Shown: positions 1 through 5,415, counted from the first letter of the stretch. The stretch is 9,594 nucleotides of DNA from Candidatus Peregrinibacteria bacterium (GCA_030618315.1 JAUXDO010000041.1:1-9594), one strand, 5' to 3'. Notes: a model not told the origin generated them from the letters alone. Translations and numbers: made by a program.

Positions 1-32
1 ACACGCTTGTTCCCGACGACGGAGAAATTATA

Positions 33-118
33 ACAAACGTTTCGTGCAAATGCCGTAAACACTCTAATCTGATATAATTGAATGTGTTTACGTCACTTCG
101 CATATACCGAAACGTTGT
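33..118. repeat. Nested imperfect inverted repeat downstream of hflX
   Basis: Two nested pairs are visible. The outer pair is ACAAACGTTTCG (33-44) against CGAAACGTTGT (108-118, one base shorter). The inner pair is CGTAAACAC (54-62) against GTGTTTACG (84-92), a perfect 9-base match. The centre contains TGATATAAT (70-78), which looks like an extended -10 box on the plus strand but has no -35 partner and no plus-strand gene after it. It lies just beyond the hflX stop and could shape the 3' end of the hflX transcript, but it lacks the GC-rich stem plus T-run of an ordinary terminator. No gene is seen in bases 1-129. Confidence 0.4.
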
Positions 119-129
119 AGGTCTGCTTT

Positions 130-1245
130 TTACAAACTCCCCCCAATCACCCTCTTCAATTCCTCCAAATTAGTTTTACTAAGTGCTGAAACAAAAACCG
201 GAGAGTGATTTTTGAATTGTGATTTGTGATTTTTGATTCCTTTTTTAAGATTTTCCTCATCCAATAAGTCTGTTTTATTAAACACATAAATCATTTTCTT
301 TTTATCACATTCCAGTTCTTTTAATACATCATTTACTGCATCTATCTTCTGTTTCATCTCAAAGTCGTTAATATCGATAATATGCAGTAACAAATCGGCG
401 TTTATTACCTCTGCAAGGGTAGAATGGAAGGCGTGAATGAGTTCTGTGGGTAAATCCCGTATAAATCCGATTGTATCGCTTAAAAGGCAGTTATTTTGGG
501 TATCCGGAAGGTATAATTTGCCTATTCGACTGTCCAATGTGGCAAAAAGCTCATTTTTTACCTTAACTTCCTTCTTTGTAAGCGCTTTTAGAAGGCATGA
601 TTTACCGGCATTTGTGTATCCGACAATGGCGACTGTCTTAAAACCATGGTTTTTACGGCTATTTCGCTGGCTTTCATGGTTTTTTTCAATCTTTTTAAGG
701 TCTGAACAAATTTTTTGTTCACGTTTGGCGATATGGCGCTTCATTATCTCGATATTCGTCTCTCCTTGTCCACGCCGAGCACCACCTCCGCCAGCTCCGC
801 CACCACCCTGCCTTGTCAGCTCAAGACCCATTTTGGATATTCTTGGACCAAGATGCCTGAGAGAAGCCAGTTCAATCTGCATTTTTGCCTCTTTTGTTGT
901 CGCGTGTTTGGCAAAGATTTTGAGTATTAAATCTACTTTATCCCAAACCTCGATTTTTTCCTTTTCAAATTTTCTTTCCAGATTATATATCTGTTGAGGT
1001 CTAAGTATATTGTTAACAATTATATAGTCAGCCTTTTTTTCGATTGCCTCTTCCAGTATTTCATCGACTTTCCCTTTCCCTATGTACGTCTTGTAATCCG
1101 GCATCTGCTTTTTTTGGATTTTCCTAATAATCACAAAACCGCCGAATGTTACGAGAAGATTCTCAAGTTCATTCAAACGCGCCATGCTTTCTTCTGGCGT
1201 TGTTTGTGGTGGGATGATGTCGACGAGGATTACTTTTGGATTCAT
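130..1245 (-). CDS. hflX: GTPase HflX, ribosome-associated
   Basis: This is a 371-residue HflX-family GTPase. In known members it binds the 50S subunit and splits or rescues stalled 70S ribosomes in the cytoplasm. The HflX N-terminal domain (about residues 1-145) has the family word YIGKGKVDE (54-62). A glycine-rich linker (147-160) leads into RGQGETNIE (158-166), the counterpart of the usual RGPGET motif. The G domain has G1 GYTNAGKS (209-216), G3 DTIGF (257-261), G4 NKTD (323-326) and G5 SAL (353-355). G2 is unusual: ATLDSRIGKL (235-244) instead of the common ATLDPTTR. Between G4 and G5, residues about 337-348 are encoded by a small internal DNA repeat (205-238). The start at 1245 fits the family N terminus; no Shine-Dalgarno precedes it, and hairpin repeats end six bases upstream. 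A promoter in the repeat core (1360-1387) probably drives it, giving a leader of about 110 bases. Confidence 0.95.
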   Translation of the reverse strand: MNPKVILVDIIPPQTTPEESMARLNELENLLVTFGGFVIIRKIQKKQMPDYKTYIGKGKVDEILEEAIEKKADYIIVNNILRPQQIYNLERKFEKEKIEVWDKVDLILKIFAKHATTKEAKMQIELASLRHLGPRISKMGLELTRQGGGGAGGGGARRGQGETNIEIMKRHIAKREQKICSDLKKIEKNHESQRNSRKNHGFKTVAIVGYTNAGKSCLLKALTKKEVKVKNELFATLDSRIGKLYLPDTQNNCLLSDTIGFIRDLPTELIHAFHSTLAEVINADLLLHIIDINDFEMKQKIDAVNDVLKELECDKKKMIYVFNKTDLLDEENLKKGIKNHKSQFKNHSPVFVSALSKTNLEELKRVIGGSL

Positions 1246-1251
1246 ATTTAT

Positions 1252-1513
1252 GTTCGGAGTACCTCACGTGGATTATGCTCGAGTACGAGCGTGGATGAGC
1301 TTCGCGTGGATGTTGTTCGGAGTACCTCTCGTGGATGTGCTTCGCGTGGTTCCTATTTTATTATAGTAGGTTTATTACCAGTAACAATATAATAGGACAA
1401 CGCTCGTACTCGAGCTCATCAACGCGAGTAATCGAGCTCATCCACAGGTCTGTACTCAGACCGACATCCACGCGAGTAATCTCGCATAATCCACAGGTTT
1501 GTACTCAAACCGC
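1252..1513. repeat. Array of mini-hairpins with GTGGAT/ATCCAC linkers, in two opposed halves
   Basis: The left half (1252-1349) carries the linker GTGGAT at 1268, 1291, 1306 and 1331, and a variant GTGGTT at 1346. It includes a 22-base direct repeat with one mismatch (1252-1273 and 1315-1336). The right half (1401-1513) carries the opposite orientation: ATCAAC at 1418 and ATCCAC at 1440, 1466 and 1489, spaced 22-26 bases. Between linkers sit short hairpins: GCTCG/CGAGC (1402-1415), GGTCT/AGACC with loop GTACTC (1447-1462), GCGAG/CTCGC with loop TAAT (1472-1485) and GGTTT/AAACC with loop GTACTC (1496-1511). GCTCGAGTACGAGCG (1277-1291) recurs exactly inverted at 1401-1415. The unique core (1350-1400) is itself roughly palindromic and holds a promoter. 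Hairpin stems vary while pairing is kept, which suggests selection on structure. Function unknown. Confidence 0.8.
1360..1387 (-). promoter_or_regulatory. Probable hflX promoter in the core of the hairpin array
   Basis: Read on the minus strand, TTGTTA (1387-1382) is followed by a 16-base spacer and a perfect TATAAT (1365-1360). Transcription would start near 1353 and run through the left half of the hairpin array before the hflX start at 1245, so the mRNA leader would be about 110 bases and highly structured. The -35 box matches the consensus at four of six positions. Confidence 0.55.
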
Positions 1514-1516
1514 ATT

Positions 1517-1783
1517 TTAATAAATAAGTTCAATATCCAAATCACTTTTTGCTCTACATTGGCAACTCAATCTCTGTCCATCAGGAAGATCCATCATTTC
1601 TTCTGTTTCAGTTTTATCTGTTAGTTCACCACTGTTTACTTTAATGGCGCATGTTTGGCATATTCCAGCTCCGTTACAGGCTGCTGCTATCTCCGCACCT
1701 TGGTTTTTTAATTGCTGCATAAGTGATTCTTCGCTGGTTTCGTCGACTTCGTAGTCTTTTCCGTTTAAATGTACCTTAACCAT
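1517..1783 (-). CDS. [2Fe-2S] ferredoxin, adrenodoxin-like
   Basis: This is an 88-residue soluble ferredoxin, expected to shuttle single electrons between redox partners in the cytoplasm. The cluster ligands are visible as C36-x5-C42-x2-C45 with the fourth at C74 in RLSCQC. The five-residue first spacing and the RLSCQ word are typical of the adrenodoxin/bacterial Fdx branch rather than the plant photosynthetic type (x4). C76 is an extra cysteine. The short N terminus forms the beta-grasp start (VKVHLNGKDYEV). Length is near the lower end for the fold. It lies upstream of hflX on the same strand, but the hairpin array and a separate promoter between them argue for separate transcription. A possible -10 (TATAAC on the minus strand, about 1810-1805) lies close to the start. 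No partner reductase is visible nearby, so the pathway cannot be named. Confidence 0.9.
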   Translation of the reverse strand: MVKVHLNGKDYEVDETSEESLMQQLKNQGAEIAAACNGAGICQTCAIKVNSGELTDKTETEEMMDLPDGQRLSCQCRAKSDLDIELIY

Positions 1784-1830
1784 GATCTTTTATATTAGTT
1801 AGTAGTTATATTGTTGTGTCTTAAGCGCAG

Positions 1831-1850
1831 GCGAGGATAATCATCCTCGC
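1831..1850. repeat. Perfect 8-bp stem hairpin between divergent genes
   Basis: GCGAGGAT (1831-1838), loop AATC, and ATCCTCGC (1843-1850) form a perfect GC-rich hairpin. It lies in the 225-base region between the minus-strand ferredoxin gene and the plus-strand ABC permease gene. There is no proper T-run on either side, so it is not a good terminator; an operator or a structured leader element is equally possible. Confidence 0.6.
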
Positions 1851-1881
1851 TTTCAGAATTATGAATTTACTTTATCAGAAA

Positions 1882-1938
1882 CGAAATGACGAAACAACCC
1901 TGAGGGATTAATCGGGACAGGCGAAATGACGAAATAAC
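1882..1938 (+). repeat. 17-bp direct repeat, two copies 40 bases apart
   Basis: CGAAATGACGAAACAAC (1882-1898) recurs as CGAAATGACGAAATAAC (1922-1938) with one mismatch. Each copy itself contains CGAAATGACGAAA, a near-duplication of CGAAA. The 40-base distance is close to four helical turns, so a protein could bind both on one DNA face upstream of the ABC transporter operon; this is inference. They could equally be remnants of a dispersed repeat. Confidence 0.5.
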
Positions 1939-2008
1939 ACAACATCAGATATATTTACTATAAAAACTTAGTTACAATGTATTTGTTTAAATTAGAGAAT
2001 ATATTAGT

Positions 2009-3223
2009 ATGAATATTAAAACAGCATTTTTCTTAGCATTAACTTCACTTAAAAGAGGTAATAAGGGCACTCTTGCACTGACTGTGCTTATTATGATGCT
2101 CGCCTACGTTAATATTGTATTTATTTCTTCTATATTTGGAGGAATAATTGAGGCTATAAATAGAGAAGCAATTAATAATAATTTCGGTAATATACTTATA
2201 GAACCGGAAATTGATGAGAGATATATAAAAGATCAAGATGCAATAGGTTGGATAAGTACGATACCTGGGATTGTTGGAAGCTCTCCTCATTATATTGATA
2301 GCGTTACTATTCGCTATGATGAACGTAATGATTTTTATGATATAAAAAGTGGTAAATGGGTTATGAAATCTATAGATGTTGAAAGTGAAAAAAGTGTTAC
2401 TCAAATTCATGAATCAATGATTGAAGGCTCTTACTTAGAAGAGACAGACAGAGATAAAATAATGATAGGAAAAGATATCGCTGGCGGATATAACGGAGCA
2501 TTAGAACATTTAAGCCTTGGCGGTGTTACTGTTGGGGATGATATAGATGTGAGTTTTAGTAATGGTATACATAGGACATATACTGTAAAAGGAGTATTTG
2601 GCACTAAGAATGGTCAAGTCGATCAAGTGGCCTTTGTGACTAAAAGGGAAATGGAATCTGTCTTAAAGGTATATGATTGGGCATCAGAAATAATTGTTAA
2701 AATTGAAAATACAGGCGAAGAAGATAAATATATTGATGAGATAAGGCAGTTAGGTTTTAAAAATGAAAGTATAAAAAAGTGGAGTGACTTAATGGGGTTT
2801 ACTGCAAGTGCGAGTGATAGCTTTGCGATGATCAGTATTTTACTTGGTGTAATTGGTACGATTATTGCAGGGGTTACCATATTTATTATTATATTTGTCA
2901 GCGTCGTGAATAAGAGAAAGCAAATTGGGATATTAAAAGCGATTGGAATGAGGGATAGTACAATAGTTTTATCTTTTGTTATGCAGGCTTTATTTTACGG
3001 TGTAATCGGAGTTTTACTTGGTATATCGTTTATTTTATTCGTCCTACGTCCATTATTTATATCAAATCCACTGGAATTGCCTATGGGTTGGGTGTCTCTA
3101 GAGGTAACGTTTAATATAATAAGAATTAGTAATATAAGCCTCATTGTGGCGTCTTTAGTTGGTGGATTTGTTCCTGCATTTCGAGGAGCCAGAGAGAGCA
3201 TATTAAAATCAATTTTAGAATAA
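2009..3223 (+). CDS. ABC transporter permease, FtsX/MacB/LolC type
   Basis: This is a 404-residue membrane subunit of a type VII (MacB-like) ABC system. The topology is four helices: TM1 about 22-48, a large extracytoplasmic domain about 49-270 of the MacB_PCD kind, then TM2 about 272-300, TM3 about 317-346 and TM4 about 374-392. After TM2 the stretch NKRKQIGILKAIGMRDSTI (301-319) is the family's characteristic coupling element that contacts the ATPase. The family uses ATP to drive movements of the outer domain, for lipoprotein release, peptide or antibiotic export, or cell-wall enzyme control; the substrate cannot be read here. The ATPase gene follows after 23 bases. No membrane-fusion (HlyD/MacA) gene is adjacent, which fits a single-membrane cell. 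The start has only a weak AGAG 11 bases upstream; a possible -10 TACAAT lies at 1973-1978. Confidence 0.93.
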   Translation: MNIKTAFFLALTSLKRGNKGTLALTVLIMMLAYVNIVFISSIFGGIIEAINREAINNNFGNILIEPEIDERYIKDQDAIGWISTIPGIVGSSPHYIDSVTIRYDERNDFYDIKSGKWVMKSIDVESEKSVTQIHESMIEGSYLEETDRDKIMIGKDIAGGYNGALEHLSLGGVTVGDDIDVSFSNGIHRTYTVKGVFGTKNGQVDQVAFVTKREMESVLKVYDWASEIIVKIENTGEEDKYIDEIRQLGFKNESIKKWSDLMGFTASASDSFAMISILLGVIGTIIAGVTIFIIIFVSVVNKRKQIGILKAIGMRDSTIVLSFVMQALFYGVIGVLLGISFILFVLRPLFISNPLELPMGWVSLEVTFNIIRISNISLIVASLVGGFVPAFRGARESILKSILE

Positions 3224-3246
3224 TCTTAATAAAAAAATATAGTAAT

Positions 3247-3912
3247 ATGATTATTGAAGTAAAAAATCTGAAAAAAACTTATGAAGGAGAGGTTCTTACT
3301 CATGCGCTTAAAAATGTTAGTTTTTCTGTACAAAAAGGTAAGTTTGTAGCGCTTGTGGGGCGTAGTGGATCCGGGAAATCCACACTTCTTCATCAGCTCG
3401 GATTATTAGACACACCAACAGCAGGAGAAATTATTATTGATGGGGTTAAACTGTCGTCATTTTCTGAAGATCAAAAAACTGAATTTCGATTAAGAAAATT
3501 AGGATATGTGTTTCAGTCATATGCTCTTTTGCCGGAATTAACTGCTCTTGAATCTGTTTTTTTACCGCTTATGCTTTTAAGAATAAGTAGAGATGAATAT
3601 AAAGAAAGGGCTTATGAGATGTTAAAAAAAGTAGGTCTTTCTAGCAAATTGCACCATTTGCCAAAAGAATTATCCGGCGGAGAACAACAGAGAGTTGCAA
3701 TCGCCAGGGCATTGATTAATAATCCAATGATTTTGTTTGCTGATGAACCAACGGCAAATTTAGATAGTGAATCTTCGAAAGTTATTTTAACTTTGTTTAA
3801 AAAGCTAAATGAGGAAATTGGACAAACTATAATAATGGTTACTCATGAGCCGGATGACGAAAAGTATGTGGATCAGATAATACGATTGAAGGATGGAGTA
3901 GTGCAGAAATGA
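3247..3912 (+). CDS. ABC transporter ATP-binding protein, LolD/MacB type
   Basis: This 221-residue ATPase powers the permease encoded just upstream. All nucleotide-binding motifs are intact: Walker A GRSGSGKST (38-46), Q-loop Q90 in VFQSYALLPELTA, signature LSGGEQQR (142-149), Walker B MILFADEP (161-168, with D166 and catalytic E167), D-loop ANLDS (170-174) and H-loop H200. The VFQSYALLPELTALESV region and full length match the LolD/MacB/FtsE-like group. The 23-base gap to the permease contains no promoter or terminator, so the two are probably co-transcribed. It ends in TGA, showing that UGA is a stop codon in this genome. No Shine-Dalgarno is seen; the leader is A-rich. Confidence 0.95.
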   Translation: MIIEVKNLKKTYEGEVLTHALKNVSFSVQKGKFVALVGRSGSGKSTLLHQLGLLDTPTAGEIIIDGVKLSSFSEDQKTEFRLRKLGYVFQSYALLPELTALESVFLPLMLLRISRDEYKERAYEMLKKVGLSSKLHHLPKELSGGEQQRVAIARALINNPMILFADEPTANLDSESSKVILTLFKKLNEEIGQTIIMVTHEPDDEKYVDQIIRLKDGVVQK

Positions 3913-3931
3913 TATGTGGTTAAAAAAAGAC

Positions 3932-3960
3932 TTGCATAAAAAATTTATATGTGATACAAT
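3932..3960 (+). promoter_or_regulatory. Strong promoter for the small RNA candidate
   Basis: TTGCAT (3932-3937), a 17-base spacer, and TACAAT (3955-3960) with the extended -10 dinucleotide TG at 3952-3953. The -35 matches four of six consensus bases and the -10 five of six. It begins only 20 bases after the ATPase stop and no coding sequence follows for 350 bases. The predicted start is near 3967. Confidence 0.75.
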
Positions 3961-3966
3961 TCTTTT

Positions 3967-4075
3967 TGGTCGTAGATAGCGGTAATGCAAGTTACGAGTT
4001 TAGGCCGTAGATAACAGGCCTCTACCGCTACGAACTACACAAAATATCCCTCAGTTCCTCCAGAGGGATTTTTTT
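3967..4075 (+). ncRNA. Candidate structured small RNA, about 109 nt
   Basis: A promoter, a folded body and a Rho-independent terminator occur in order with no open reading frame of note. The outer stem pairs TCGTAG (3970-3975) with CTACGA (4028-4033). After an ATAG bulge it continues as CGGTA (3980-3984) with TACCG (4023-4027), giving 11 base pairs. Inside is the hairpin AGGCC (4002-4006) / GGCCT (4017-4021) with a ten-base loop. GTAA/TTAC (3982-3995) could form an alternative hairpin that competes with the outer stem. The word CGTAGATA occurs twice (3971-3978 and 4006-4013), once in the stem and once in the inner loop region. The 3' end is the terminator at 4046-4075. I do not recognise tmRNA, 4.5S, 6S, RNase P, a tRNA or a named riboswitch in it. 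It could be a trans-acting regulator or a leader remnant; independent transcription is likely. Confidence 0.7.
4046..4075 (+). terminator. Rho-independent terminator of the small RNA
   Basis: ATCCCTC (4046-4052) pairs with GAGGGAT (4063-4069) around a ten-base loop, followed at once by an unbroken T-run to 4075. The stem is seven base pairs with a GC-rich core. Confidence 0.85.
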
Positions 4076-4080
4076 AATAT

Positions 4081-4107
4081 CCGAAAACCTTTCAAAAAGG
4101 TTTTCGG
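4081..4107. repeat. Perfect 12-bp stem hairpin
   Basis: CCGAAAACCTTT (4081-4092) and AAAGGTTTTCGG (4096-4107) pair perfectly around the loop CAA. It directly follows the small RNA terminator. There is no T-run on either strand, so it is more likely an intergenic palindromic element or a back-up transcription barrier than a classical terminator. Confidence 0.7.
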
Positions 4108-4115
4108 CCTTTCCA

Positions 4116-4244
4116 AACAAGTGTTTTCGTCCTACAGAAGGCTCACTAAGCTTCGTAAAATTCCTTCACCGCGCATGTCGCATCAGGATTTTACTACGCG
4201 CGTTCACCTTCTTCCGGACTCACCTATTTTAGTGAAAGCTTGTT
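4116..4244. repeat. Large nested imperfect palindrome, about 130 bp
   Basis: Three pairs nest about one centre: AACAAG (4116-4121) with CTTGTT (4239-4244), GAAGG (4137-4141) with CCTTC (4207-4211), and GTAAAATTCCT (4155-4165) with AGGATTTTAC (4185-4194, one base bulged). A small GCG/CGC hairpin (4171-4181) sits at the tip. No open reading frame is supported here. The shape resembles a decayed palindromic insertion (MITE- or REP-like), but no target-site duplication is evident. Together with the small RNA and the hexamer repeat it accounts for the gene-free stretch 3913-4313. Confidence 0.55.
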
Positions 4245-4275
4245 ATTCGGTTATTGTATAGTAAACAGAATATCC

Positions 4276-4302
4276 CCTTGCCTTTGCCTTTGCCTTTGCC
4301 TT
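4276..4302 (+). repeat. CCTTTG hexanucleotide tandem repeat
   Basis: Three perfect CCTTTG units (4281-4298) are flanked by degenerate partial units CCTTG (4276-4280) and CCTT (4299-4302). It ends 11 bases before the exonuclease III start codon, inside the expected leader. Unit number in such repeats can change by slippage, and here that would alter the leader length in steps of six. Confidence 0.8.
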
Positions 4303-4313
4303 AGTATTTTAGT

Positions 4314-5081
4314 ATGAAAATAATCAGTTGGAACGTAAACGGCATAAGGGCAGCAGAAAGGAAGGGGATACTTGAATGGCTAGATCATGTTCAGCCGGAT
4401 GTTTTGTGTTTACAAGAAACAAAAGCACACCCGCAGCAACTTAGTAAAGCGTTGGCTGAACCCGAGGGCTATTACTCATATTTCCATTCAGCATCTGTTA
4501 AAAAGGGGTATTCGGGGGTGGTTACTTATTCTAAGAAAGAGCCAGTTAAAGTCGAATACGGGCTACTGGGAGAGAAATTTGATGAGGAGGGGAGAGTTAT
4601 TATGACTGAATTTAAGAAGTTTGTGCTATTTAACGTCTATTTTCCAAATGGAAAGGCCAGTAGTGAGCGTCTTAATTATAAACTTGAGTTCTATAATGCT
4701 TTTTTAAAGAAGATTGATAGTTATAAAAAGAAAGGCAAGAAGGTTATATTTTGTGGTGATGTTAATACAGCTCACACCGAAATTGATCTTACTCATCCAA
4801 AAAATAATGAGAAGATATCAGGCTTTTTGCCAATTGAGCGTAAATGGATTGATAGAGTTGTTAATCATGGATACTTAGATTCTTTGCGTGAATTTCATAC
4901 AGAACCAGAGCTATATACATGGTGGGATATGAAAACTCGAGCCAGAGATCGTAATGTTGGCTGGCGTATTGATTATGTATTTGTTCAGAAAGAGCTTAAA
5001 AAACATCTGACAAACGCCTTTATAATGCCGGATGTGATGGGGTCGGATCATTGTCCTATAGGGATTACCCTAACTTTTTAA
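4314..5081 (+). CDS. xth: Exodeoxyribonuclease III / AP endonuclease
   Basis: This 255-residue enzyme belongs to the ExoIII branch of the Mg-dependent exonuclease-endonuclease-phosphatase fold. It cuts DNA 5' of abasic sites and trims 3' ends in base-excision repair in the cytoplasm. The catalytic set is complete: N7 in WNVNG, metal ligand E35 in LQETK, Y109 in NVYFPNG, D149 and N151 in GDVNTAH, D220 in RIDYV, and the D245-H246 pair in GSDHCP at the C terminus. Length is close to the usual 250-270. The ATG at 4314 opens directly with the family N terminus (KIISWNVNGIR), so the start is secure. No Shine-Dalgarno is seen, and a CCTTTG repeat lies just upstream. No obvious promoter was found; TATAGT at 4257-4262 is a possible -10 without a matching -35. 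It stands alone, followed by a palindromic region. Confidence 0.96.
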   Translation: MKIISWNVNGIRAAERKGILEWLDHVQPDVLCLQETKAHPQQLSKALAEPEGYYSYFHSASVKKGYSGVVTYSKKEPVKVEYGLLGEKFDEEGRVIMTEFKKFVLFNVYFPNGKASSERLNYKLEFYNAFLKKIDSYKKKGKKVIFCGDVNTAHTEIDLTHPKNNEKISGFLPIERKWIDRVVNHGYLDSLREFHTEPELYTWWDMKTRARDRNVGWRIDYVFVQKELKKHLTNAFIMPDVMGSDHCPIGITLTF

Positions 5082-5182
5082 CTCTTTGATTAGCGATTCC
5101 AGATTAGCGAATAGTGATTTAAGATTTATTATAAAATCGCTATTCTTAAATCGCTAATCACTAATCTTAAATCAAAAGAGTT
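5080..5182. repeat. Imperfect inverted repeat built of GATTAGCGA / GATTTAAGA words
   Basis: The outer arms are AACTCTTTGAT (5080-5090, starting inside the xth stop) and ATCAAAAGAGTT (5171-5182). Inside, GATTAGCGA occurs at 5088-5096 and 5102-5110 and inverted at 5151-5159. GATTTAAGATT (5116-5126) recurs inverted at 5163-5173, and CTTAAATC is directly repeated (5145-5152, 5166-5173). The whole could fold into one long AT-rich hairpin at the xth mRNA 3' end and may terminate it, although the trailing T-run is short. Confidence 0.65.
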
Positions 5183-5201
5183 TTGTTCTAAAAGAAAATC
5201 C

Positions 5202-5230
5202 TTGACATCACATATTTATGTGAGTAAGCT
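5202..5230 (+). promoter_or_regulatory. Promoter with a palindromic operator-like spacer
   Basis: TTGACA (5202-5207) is a perfect -35. Seventeen bases on is TAAGCT (5225-5230), a poor -10. The spacer contains the perfect inverted repeat TCACATA-TT-TATGTGA (5208-5223), placed exactly where a dimeric regulator would block or assist polymerase. A weak -10 with a strong -35 is what an activated or tightly controlled promoter can look like. The predicted start is about 35 bases before the small basic gene. Confidence 0.45.
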
Positions 5231-5271
5231 TGCTTCCAGTTTCCGGTTTTTTTTATTTTGAATATTTTGCT

Positions 5272-5415
5272 ATGACAAACAAACACGCTAGTAAACAGCA
5301 CGGACTTCATAATGTAAAAGCCCTTCAGCCAAAGAGTAAACTCAGAGTTCGCAAGAATAAGGCTAAGGCTAATCAGCGAAAGCAGGAAAGACGTGAGATA
5401 ATTAAATCAAAATAA
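5272..5415 (+). CDS. Very basic 47-residue protein of unknown function
   Basis: I do not recognise this protein. The ATG at 5272 gives 47 residues, rich in Lys, Arg, Gln and Asn with no acidic cluster and no membrane segment. The C-terminal half (about 22-47, beginning KSKLRVRKNKAKANQRK) would be a highly charged helix. The composition suits nucleic-acid or ribosome binding, like small ribosomal proteins, but no known ribosomal family motif is seen. A TTG start at 5230 would add 14 hydrophobic residues (LPVSGFFYFEYFA) but would lie at the promoter's -10, so ATG is preferred. The gene sits between its own palindrome-bearing promoter and the consensus promoter at 5420, and ends four bases before that -35. 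It has no terminator of its own. Confidence 0.65.
   Translation: MTNKHASKQHGLHNVKALQPKSKLRVRKNKAKANQRKQERREIIKSK

Noticed and set aside
437..997. Open plus-strand frame of 186 codons opposite hflX, with a proline-rich stretch
   Set aside because: It is antisense to the well-conserved HflX GTPase; its proline run is simply the complement of the HflX glycine linker.
1252..1513. CRISPR array
   Set aside because: The common words are only 6-7 bases, spacing is irregular (15-26), the intervening DNA is hairpins rather than unique spacers, and no cas gene is present.
994..1520. Overlapping plus-strand frames through the hairpin array
   Set aside because: They run through repeats and across the hflX N terminus, have no family features, and are explained by repeated CGTGGAT words.
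3910..3912. UGA recoding (genetic code 25)
   Set aside because: The ABC ATPase ends at TGA exactly at its expected C terminus, and no in-frame TGA is needed to read any gene here.
2009..3912. Naming the ABC pair LolCD or MacB
   Set aside because: The fold is shared by lipoprotein, peptide and cell-wall systems; no substrate-specific partner gene is seen, so only the family can be named.
3961..4040. tRNA or 4.5S RNA in the small RNA region
   Set aside because: There is no T-loop GTTCGA motif, no anticodon arm geometry, and no conserved SRP GGAAG-type tetraloop region.
5230..5271. TTG start adding 14 residues to the small basic protein
   Set aside because: It would begin at the last base of the presumed -10 box and adds a hydrophobic stretch unlike the rest; the ATG at 5272 is simpler.
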